From: JAKFEW01 sp036675505
GTDB lineage: Bacteria; Cyanobacteriota; Sericytochromatia; S15B-MN24; JAQBPE01
DNA length: 60,459 nucleotides
Direction: 5' to 3'
Assembly (NCBI GenBank): GCA_036675505.1
Contig: JAKFEW010000099.1
Span: forward strand, 1 to 60,459
The translations under genes and the position numbers were made by a program. Below the pieces are notes generated by a model, which was not told where the DNA came from, searched no databases, and worked only from the letters and a program-made list of their open reading frames with translations. Shown piece after piece: positions 53,902 through 60,459 of this stretch. The number at the start of each line of letters is the position of its first letter. Positions within the stretch are counted from its first letter, which is position 1.

Positions 53902-55080
53902 ATGGGATTCGACGTTCGCGCGTCACGGTTGTTCAGTTTCATGGTGCAGGCGGCGGGAAACGCCGCCGCGGCGCGCCCGGCCGCCGCCGCGCCCGCGGCC
54001 CCGGCACCCGCCGCCTTCGGCCGCGACACGTTCAGGGCCTCGCCGCCCGTGCGTGCCCTGGTGGGCCCTGTGCCACTCGAAGGCTACGACGACGCCAAGC
54101 TGCGCAACCCGGCGCACCAGACCACCAAGTACAAGTTCGGCCGCGTGGCGTCGCACCACGCGCTCACCCACGTGAAGAACCACGCCGACGCCGAGGCGCT
54201 GCTGCGCGCGATGCTGCCCGAGCTCAAGGACGCCGGCATGATCGTCAAGGACGTGAAGGGCGACAAGATCCTCGTCACCACCGAGATCGGTGACGAGTGG
54301 GTCGACGTGGTCCGCGGCGCCGGCTCGGGCAACCCCGGCTGGTGGTGGGGCTCCGACGGCATCGCCGTCTCGCCGGCGGCGCCCGGACCGGCCTCGCCCG
54401 TCCCAGCGGCGCCTCCGCTGCCTCCGCCACCGCCACCACCGCCCGCACCGGCCCCGCCGCCGCTGCCCGCGCCCGTGCCGGGCGCACCAGCCGCGCCGGG
54501 CGAGCTCTCGGCCGCCGAGCGCGAGGTCTGCCGCCGGGCAGGCGCCGCACCGTCCCGCCGGAACTACGACATGGTCGTCGACGAGGCCCAGGCCTACGAG
54601 GCCCAGAACGCTCTCGGCCCCGGCTCGGCCCAGCCGCGGTTCACGCGCGAGTTGCAGGCCTGGCTCACCGATTATGGTTACCCCGTGCCCGTGACCGGCG
54701 CCTTCGACCAGGCCACCATCGACGCGGTGCTGAAGTTCAAGCGCGAGAAAGGCCCCAAGAGCCTCTGGACGCGTGTCGACGGCGCGCCCGGCGCTTTCCC
54801 TTTCATCGACGAGGCCACCAAGGCCATGTTCATGCAACAGGTCGAAAAGCGCCTCGGGATCGGCAGCGGCCACTGGGACGACCTGGGCATCTTCCGGCCT
54901 TCCCCCGAGTGGAAGGCGGCACTCGCGATGATGCACGCCTGGTGCTACCACCCGGAGCTGCGGCAGCCCGGTTGGGAAAACAAGCTGCCCACCGTCATGG
55001 CCGAGCGCCGCAGCAAGGTCCCGTTCGTCGTGGGGCACCTGCCCGACGGTCGCCCGATCGGTGTGTATGCGCCGGCCTGA
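53902..55080 (+). CDS. Shared-domain protein A with peptidoglycan-binding-like region (cassette gene 2)
   Basis: The 392-residue protein has the unnamed roughly 100-residue domain at about residues 54-153 (PVPLEGYDDAKLRNPAHQTTKY to GNPGWWWGSDG). A Pro-rich linker follows (PPPPPPPPAP), then a helical region at about 220-390. The stretch FTRELQAWLTDYGYPVPVTGAFDQATIDAV (around 246-287) has the look of a peptidoglycan-binding_1 repeat. A related copy of the first domain is in cassette gene 3. No signal peptide is seen. GGAGGAG precedes the ATG. Confidence 0.72.
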   Translation: MGFDVRASRLFSFMVQAAGNAAAARPAAAAPAAPAPAAFGRDTFRASPPVRALVGPVPLEGYDDAKLRNPAHQTTKYKFGRVASHHALTHVKNHADAEALLRAMLPELKDAGMIVKDVKGDKILVTTEIGDEWVDVVRGAGSGNPGWWWGSDGIAVSPAAPGPASPVPAAPPLPPPPPPPPAPAPPPLPAPVPGAPAAPGELSAAEREVCRRAGAAPSRRNYDMVVDEAQAYEAQNALGPGSAQPRFTRELQAWLTDYGYPVPVTGAFDQATIDAVLKFKREKGPKSLWTRVDGAPGAFPFIDEATKAMFMQQVEKRLGIGSGHWDDLGIFRPSPEWKAALAMMHAWCYHPELRQPGWENKLPTVMAERRSKVPFVVGHLPDGRPIGVYAPA

Positions 55081-55177
55081 CGGGTTTGCCGCGCCGACGC
55101 GATGATTTCACGTGGCGGACGCGTTGCCGTCCGGGTACAACCACAACAAGAAGATTCAGCCAACGAGGAGGTCCGAC

Positions 55178-56419
55178 ATGATTCGAAACACCGATAGCCT
55201 GCGCGGCACCGGAGGCCTGAGGGGCACGGGCGGCCTGGGCGCCGAAGCCCTGGGTCGCAAGCCCGCCGAGCTCGTGCGGCCGGTCTCGAACAGCGAGTAC
55301 GTCAAGGGGCTCTACAAGGAGCTGCTGGGCCGCGAGCCGGACCTCGACGGTTTCCATTCGCACATGAAAGCGCTCGAGAAGGGCAAGACGTCGCGCGAGC
55401 AGCTCCGCGACGGGTTCATGGACAGCCCTGAGTTCAAAGAGCGGCTGACCAAGCTCAACAAGATGGAAGCGGACGCCAACGCGGCCGCGACGGGCGGCGC
55501 TTCGTCCCAGGCCTTCCTCGGCGGCGGCGCCGTGCCGCTCCCGCCGGGTGCTGCGGGCGCCGCCGGTGCCCCGGCTGCGGCCGGCGGACGGCTGCCGAAT
55601 GGCCTCGCCACGGACCGCAAGACCTTCCCAGTCGGCCCCGTGCCGCTCGAAGGCTACGACGGCGGCAAGCTGAACAACCCGGCGCACCAGACCGTGAAGT
55701 ACCAGTTCGGCCGCGTCGCCTCCAACTATCCGCTCGATTCGGTGAAGGACCACGCCGGCGCGCAGGCGCTGCTCGAGAAGATGGTGCCTGACCTCAAGGC
55801 CGCCGGCCTGAACATCAAGGGCGTGAACCGCGACAAGATCCTCGTCGAGACCGAGCTTGGCGATGAGTGGGTCGACGTCGTGCGCGGCGCCGGCGGCGGC
55901 AACCCCGGCTGGTGGTGGGGCTCCGAGGGCAAGGCTGTGCCGGGCACCGCGAAGACGCCCGGCGCCCCCGGCGGGCCGGTGGTCAACGGCCCTGCGGCCG
56001 CCGATCCCGGCACGCCGCTCGCCACCGTGCCGCTGACGGCCGCGATGAAGGCCGCCGCCGACGAGATTCTGGCGGGCAACCCGGGGCTCAAGAGCAACCC
56101 GGGCGCACTGACCAAGGCGGTCGCGGCCTACGTCAAGGATCGGAACCTGGTCGCCATGCCGGTCGGCGACGACCGCCCGCAGATGTACAAGGTCATGACC
56201 GAGGTCATCGGCATCATCCGCTCGATGGGCGTCGACGCTTACCGCGTGGTCAACCACCCCAGCCGCCCGGAAGGCGACCCCGGCCGCTACGGCTCGGACG
56301 CCCTGGTCCTCAACGGCCAGATCTTCGACGTCTACCGCGCGTTCGGCGAAGCCAGCGAGCCCGTGGACCAGATGGTCGGGCCCTGGAACCAGGAGCGGGC
56401 GAGGGGGCTTCGCGAGTAA
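55178..56419 (+). CDS. Shared-domain protein B with DUF4214 (cassette gene 3)
   Basis: The 413-residue protein starts with a Gly/Leu-rich stretch (RGTGGLRGTGGLG). A DUF4214 domain follows (about 37-92, NSEYVKGLYKELLGREPDLDGF), which is common in surface or type I-secreted proteins. The same unnamed domain as in gene 2 comes next (about 152-251, PVPLEGYDGGKLNNPAHQTV to GNPGWWWGSEG). A helical C-terminal domain without a recognised family completes it (about 280-413, MYKVMTEVIGIIRSMG). GAGGAGG precedes the ATG. Gene 4 follows 12 bp downstream with its own strong ribosome site, so genes 3 and 4 are cotranscribed. Confidence 0.75.
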   Translation: MIRNTDSLRGTGGLRGTGGLGAEALGRKPAELVRPVSNSEYVKGLYKELLGREPDLDGFHSHMKALEKGKTSREQLRDGFMDSPEFKERLTKLNKMEADANAAATGGASSQAFLGGGAVPLPPGAAGAAGAPAAAGGRLPNGLATDRKTFPVGPVPLEGYDGGKLNNPAHQTVKYQFGRVASNYPLDSVKDHAGAQALLEKMVPDLKAAGLNIKGVNRDKILVETELGDEWVDVVRGAGGGNPGWWWGSEGKAVPGTAKTPGAPGGPVVNGPAAADPGTPLATVPLTAAMKAAADEILAGNPGLKSNPGALTKAVAAYVKDRNLVAMPVGDDRPQMYKVMTEVIGIIRSMGVDAYRVVNHPSRPEGDPGRYGSDALVLNGQIFDVYRAFGEASEPVDQMVGPWNQERARGLRE

Positions 56420-56431
56420 GGAGGGTTCCCT

Positions 56432-57622
56432 GTGGAAATCCGTCCCGGCGCACAGGCCCCGATCGGGGCTCCCGACGCCCTTCGTCAAGCCGCTCGCACG
56501 GCACCGATGGAGGCGCCGGACCCGGGACGGGCGGCGCCCGGTCCTCAGCCCGGCATGCCGGGCTACGACGAAGGCCCGTATTCGCTCGTCGGCGACGAAG
56601 GCGATTACGGCGGCATGCCCTGGGATGCGGCGCCCGCGGCGTCACGCAACGAGCCACTCTTCGCGCGCGCGGCCGAGCTCGGAATGCCGCCCGAGGGCGT
56701 GGATCTCATGCGCAGGCTGGAGGGCACCGGCAAGCTCGATTGGTCCAGCGGCGGCAGCGAGACCCTCGGCGAGCAGATCGTCTGGCGGCTCGAGAACCGC
56801 TTCGTCGACGCCGACGTCGCCCAGGTGCTGATGGGGCAGATCCTCGACCCGGACACGAACATCAAGCAAATCGGCCCGAGCACTTGCGCGGCCGCCACCG
56901 CCCAGAAGGCGATGGCCCTGAATGATCCCGGGCTGTACTTCGTGACAGCGGCCGACATGGTCCGCGGCGGCGGCGGCAACCTGCCCGACGGCAGCCAGGC
57001 GGTCGTGAGCGAGGCGAACCGGACGTACATCAAGGGCGCCGGCTTCGGGCCCGAGGCGCGGGTCGATGCCACCGTCCAGGCGGCGTTGATGGACTTCGCG
57101 AATGGCGTCGATGGTTACGATCTGGCCCGGGACAAGTCGCTCAAGGCCGATGGCGCCACCTATGACGGGCTGGGCCAGCAGGCCGTCACCCGGCTGAACC
57201 GGGCGACGCTGCGGGCGCCCACCCTCGACCCGAGCGCGGCGCTCGCGGACTTCCAGGCACGCCTCGACGAGGGCCGGCACCAGCGCTCTTACGACCATTC
57301 GATCGATGGGTCGGGGCAGCAAGATGAGGTGCCGACGTTCATGGAAGTGGTGATGGAACACCTGCGGGGATCCCGCGAGAAGAGCTTCCCCGGCGTGTTC
57401 GTGCCGATGCGGACGCCGGACGGGGCCCACATGACGATGGTGAAGGACGTCGACGAGAAGAAGCGCACGGTGTCGGTCATCGACGCCACCGGCGCGCCAC
57501 GCTCGCTGACGTTCGATCAGTTCGTCGCCCAGGTGTCGTTCGCACCGACGGACGGTGACGGCGGCATCGGCGCCTGGAGCGGCTACGGGACGAGCTACGG
57601 CGCGAGCGGCGGGCGCCGCTGA
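56432..57622 (+). CDS. Papain-like cysteine protease-fold protein (cassette gene 4)
   Basis: This 396-residue protein is a paralogue of cassette gene 1. Its active-site string is IGPSTCAAATAQKA with C152, and the later MVKDVDEK region follows AHMT (H333). EANRTYI, LMDFANG and GVFVPMRTPDG match the paralogue. The N-terminus (1-50) is Pro/Gly-rich but lacks the poly-Pro run. No signal peptide is seen. The start is GTG with AAGGAGG upstream. It converges with the TPR/GAF gene, whose stop is 5 bp away. Confidence 0.75.
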   Translation: MEIRPGAQAPIGAPDALRQAARTAPMEAPDPGRAAPGPQPGMPGYDEGPYSLVGDEGDYGGMPWDAAPAASRNEPLFARAAELGMPPEGVDLMRRLEGTGKLDWSSGGSETLGEQIVWRLENRFVDADVAQVLMGQILDPDTNIKQIGPSTCAAATAQKAMALNDPGLYFVTAADMVRGGGGNLPDGSQAVVSEANRTYIKGAGFGPEARVDATVQAALMDFANGVDGYDLARDKSLKADGATYDGLGQQAVTRLNRATLRAPTLDPSAALADFQARLDEGRHQRSYDHSIDGSGQQDEVPTFMEVVMEHLRGSREKSFPGVFVPMRTPDGAHMTMVKDVDEKKRTVSVIDATGAPRSLTFDQFVAQVSFAPTDGDGGIGAWSGYGTSYGASGGRR

Positions 57623-57627
57623 AGTCG

Positions 57628-60459
57628 CTAAGGCAGAAACGCCAGCCCGTAAGCCACCAGCGCCGCGGCCAGCGGTAGGGCCGCCGTCGGGTCCGTCTCG
57701 TCGGCGCGCGGCGCGTCCATGTAGACGATCTCTGCCCCCGCTGGCACGGCCCAGACAGTGCGCAGGCCCAGCGCCTGCACGCTCGCGCGCTCGCGCCACT
57801 CCTCGGCAGACGCGACGTCGAGGATCGCGATCGGCGTGCCGCTCGCGGCGACATGGTCCACCACGCCGCGGCTGACGGCGCCGAAATCCGGCGTCGCCGC
57901 GGCGCGCGTCGCCTCGCTCGTCGCCCAGCCGTCGCCCGCGCGCGCCAGCCAATAGGCGGTATCCGCACCCACGGCCGCCCGGGCCGCTTCGAGGAGGCGG
58001 CCGCGGCGCGCGGTAGGCGACAACGCTACGAGGGCGAGCGCCAGGTCGGCGCAGGCGCGCGCGACCTGGGCCTCCGCGCGGGCCTGGGCGGCCTCGCGCA
58101 GGCGGGCGATCGCCGCCGCCGCGACCGTCGCGAGCACGCGCAACAGCGCGAGGTCGCCCGGCGCGAGCGTCGGCTCCGGGTTCGCGCGGTCCATGTAGAG
58201 CACGCCGAGCGTCCGGTCCGGCACGGCGAGCGGCACGGCCACCACGGTGCGCAAGGCCAGCGCCATGACGCTCGCGGCCTCGCGCCAGGTCGGGTCGTCG
58301 ATGGCGTCCGCGACGTAGACGGGCTCGCCGGTGAAGAGCGCACGGCTGGCGATCGAGGCGCTGAAGCCTTCGGCGAGCTCGGCCTCGTCGCCGATGCCCC
58401 AGGTGACCGCGCGCTTGAGGCGGCCATCCTCATAGGCGAGCAGGTAGCCACGCTCGGCGCCCATCAGGCCCATCGCGCCCTGCAGGGCGATCGCGCCGAT
58501 CGTTTCCTCGTCGGCCGCACCGGCCAGATCCTCGATCACGTCGGCGAGGCCCTGCGGATCGATCATGCCCGCGCCCGGGGGGGGCGCGGCGCTCGGCGCT
58601 GCCGGCGGCTCGGGCCAGCCGAGCGTGCGCCAGAAGGCGATGCGCGCCGACTCGTCCGCCGCATCGAGCCAGCCCGCAAGCGCGGGGCGAACGACCGCGA
58701 GCGCGTCGGCGGCGGCGGCGCCGTCGCCCAGGCGTGCCAGCACGCCAGCGGCCTCGGCGAGCGCGAACGGGTTCGGGCCTGCCGGTTCGCTGGCCGCCCG
58801 CACGGCCGCCGCGGCATGGACGGTGGCCGCGCCGCTGTCCCCGGCGGCCTCCGCGAGCCGCGCGGCGAGCGCCTGGTCGGCGGCCAGGTGCCAGGGTGAT
58901 TCCCACTCGGTCGCAATCTCGCGGGCCCGCTCGACATGGCGCCCCGCTTCTTCGAAGCGCCGCGCGTCCAGCGCCACCCGGGCGGCAACCCGGCGCGCCT
59001 GGTGTGCGGCCACGCGATTCGGCGCGTCGAGCAAGGGCAAGACGGCGGTTTCGGCGCCGGCCGGGTCGCCGATCTGCCACGCCCGCTCCGCGGCCAGCGC
59101 GCCGGCGCGCAGCTCCGCCTCGGCATGGTGGGTGCTCGCGCCGAGGGCGCCAAGGCGCGCCACGTGCGCCTCCGCGGCGGCGGCATCGCCCGTGAGCACG
59201 GCGAGATCGAGCGCGTAGAGCCGGACATGCTCCTCCAGGTACGCGTTGGTGATCGCCTCCGCGAGCGCGAGGCCCTCGGCGATCAGCATGCCCGCCCGCC
59301 CCACGTCGCCGGCCCGCCAGGCCGCCTGGGCCTCGACCGCCCGCGCGGCGCCCAGCACGTAGCGCCGCCCCACGGCCTCGGCGCGGCGAGCGACGTCGGC
59401 CGCGATGCGCCCGGCCTCGTCCAGCCTGCCGCGCTCGCCGAGCGTGAGCGCGAGGTTGAGATCGGCCATGATCACCTCGGACGCGTCGGCGTGGCCGCGG
59501 GCGAGCGAGCCGAACGCCCGGAACGATGCCGAGGCGGCCGCGAGATCGCCCACGGCCAGGTTGGCGTTGCCGAGGTTGTCGAGCGCCTGTCCCTGCGTGA
59601 CGCGGTCGCCGGCGGCCCGGGCGATCGCGAGGCCCTCTTCGAGCACGGCCCGCGCCTCGGCCGCGCGCGCGGGATCGTTCATCACGATGATCAGGCCGCG
59701 CAACACGAGCGCCTGCGCGCGCATCACGGGGCTCCCCGCGGCCTCGGCCTCGGCCGCCGCGCGGCTGCACCAGGTGTCCGCGCCGGCGGCATCGCCGCGC
59801 AGCAGGAGCATGCGCGCGAGCGATACGGCTGAGCGGGCCCGCTGGGCCGGCTCACCGGCGCGCGCGGCGGCCGCGTCGGCGGCTTCGTAGGCCGCGGCCG
59901 CCTCGGGATACGCGCCGCGCATCTGGCGGCCCTTGGCGAAGCCGATCCGAGCCCGCGCCTCGGCGCCCGCGTCACCGGCCGCGACCGCGAGCTCCACGAC
60001 GGCCTCGTAGCGCGCGGTGGCGTCGTCGACGCGATCGGCGAGGCGCAGCGACTCGGCCAGCGGCAGCAGGACCGCGAGCCGCGCCGCGGCGGGGGCGTCT
60101 TGCTCGAGGCGCGCCTCGGCGGCCTCGAGCAAGACGAGGGCCTCGCGCGCGCCGCCGGCCGCGAGGGCCAGCCGGCCGGCCTCGGCGGCGAGCGCGCCGG
60201 CATCGGGGAGTTCGACGGCGAGCGCGAGCCGGGCTGCGGCGAAGATCTCCGGGGCCGCGAGGAGCGCGGCCACCCAGTGTGTGGCCCAGGCGCGCCGCTC
60301 ATCGGCGCCCACGCCCTCCGCCGCCGGGCCCGCCGCTTCGGGCGCCGCCAGGCGCAAGCGCCCGGCCAGCTCGCGCGCGAGCCCCGCAACCTGCAATTGT
60401 TCCGCCGCTTCCGCGAGCGCGCCCGCGGGCATCGCCAACGCGGCGGCGATCGCGGAAGC
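57628..60459 (-). CDS. TPR and GAF signalling protein (5' truncated by the window edge)
   Basis: The frame remains open to the last base, so the N-terminus lies beyond the window; about 940 residues are visible. The upstream part is an array of TPR-like helices (Ala/Arg-rich repeats such as RADEVIMADLNLALTLGERG). GAF domain 1 follows (LADVIEDLAGAADEETIGAIAL, GLMGAERGYLLAYEDG, TVVAVPLAVPDRTLGVLYMDR), and then a shorter GAF-like domain at the C-terminus (AYWLARAGDGW, RTVWAVPAGAEIVYMD). Such layouts occur in large kinase-type signalling proteins like PknK, and the N-terminal kinase, if present, is outside the window. Confidence 0.8.
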   Translation of the reverse strand, partial: ASAIAAALAMPAGALAEAAEQLQVAGLARELAGRLRLAAPEAAGPAAEGVGADERRAWATHWVAALLAAPEIFAAARLALAVELPDAGALAAEAGRLALAAGGAREALVLLEAAEARLEQDAPAAARLAVLLPLAESLRLADRVDDATARYEAVVELAVAAGDAGAEARARIGFAKGRQMRGAYPEAAAAYEAADAAAARAGEPAQRARSAVSLARMLLLRGDAAGADTWCSRAAAEAEAAGSPVMRAQALVLRGLIIVMNDPARAAEARAVLEEGLAIARAAGDRVTQGQALDNLGNANLAVGDLAAASASFRAFGSLARGHADASEVIMADLNLALTLGERGRLDEAGRIAADVARRAEAVGRRYVLGAARAVEAQAAWRAGDVGRAGMLIAEGLALAEAITNAYLEEHVRLYALDLAVLTGDAAAAEAHVARLGALGASTHHAEAELRAGALAAERAWQIGDPAGAETAVLPLLDAPNRVAAHQARRVAARVALDARRFEEAGRHVERAREIATEWESPWHLAADQALAARLAEAAGDSGAATVHAAAAVRAASEPAGPNPFALAEAAGVLARLGDGAAAADALAVVRPALAGWLDAADESARIAFWRTLGWPEPPAAPSAAPPPGAGMIDPQGLADVIEDLAGAADEETIGAIALQGAMGLMGAERGYLLAYEDGRLKRAVTWGIGDEAELAEGFSASIASRALFTGEPVYVADAIDDPTWREAASVMALALRTVVAVPLAVPDRTLGVLYMDRANPEPTLAPGDLALLRVLATVAAAAIARLREAAQARAEAQVARACADLALALVALSPTARRGRLLEAARAAVGADTAYWLARAGDGWATSEATRAAATPDFGAVSRGVVDHVAASGTPIAILDVASAEEWRERASVQALGLRTVWAVPAGAEIVYMDAPRADETDPTAALPLAAALVAYGLAFLP

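Overview
The window is about 60 kb of very GC-rich, densely coding bacterial chromosome. It looks like a Gram-negative (diderm) organism: there is a full-length TamB/AsmA-like envelope protein, at least nine lipoproteins with lipoboxes, a Tat-exported binding protein and a periplasmic lytic transglycosylase. YlqD, RbgA/YlqF, an RpaB-like OmpR regulator, MqnA (futalosine menaquinone route), an AarF/ABC1 kinase and a DUF4214 protein together fit a non-photosynthetic relative of Cyanobacteria (Sericytochromatia or Tanganyikabacteria-like). That placement is inference, because no rRNA or other decisive marker is present.

Region 1 (1-20099) holds the 3' part of a secreted protein, a Ser/Thr kinase with TPRs, an orphan OmpR-family regulator, tamB and a radical SAM enzyme. 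It continues with a translationally coupled solute-binding protein and histidine kinase, a peroxiredoxin read through an in-frame UGA (probable selenoprotein), a secreted glycoside hydrolase, and an NHL lipoprotein carrying ASLIGLDG-type repeats. Region 2 (20096-31340) holds a PknK-like kinase/ATPase/TPR protein, mqnA, ylqD, csbD, two paralogous lipoproteins, clpB and a predicted Cys-peptidase/amidase gene pair.

Region 3 (about 31341-38301) is an accessory island. A lipoprotein with a polymorphic-toxin-like C-terminus is followed by an insertion sequence whose transposase has a nonsense mutation and which is flanked by 6-bp direct repeats. Three AT-rich orphan genes come next (probable immunity genes), two of them separated from the following gene by copies of one repeat/terminator, and then an Imm53-domain gene in the opposite orientation.

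Region 4 (38335-52409) is housekeeping and envelope: rbgA, a cyclase, an Eis-like acetyltransferase, a D,D-carboxypeptidase, asnS, an HExxH lipoprotein peptidase, a cupredoxin/discoidin lipoprotein, a small HTH protein, a transglycosylase, a J-protein with TPRs and an ABC1 kinase. Region 5 (52568-57622) is a four-gene same-strand cassette: two paralogous papain-like proteins flank two proteins that share a roughly 100-residue domain I cannot name. The window ends in a large TPR/GAF signalling protein that runs off the right edge.

The two items most likely to be new are the UGA-containing peroxiredoxin with its downstream hairpin (13452-13925) and the four-gene papain/shared-domain cassette (52568-57622). 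The toxin island (31746-38301) is the third.
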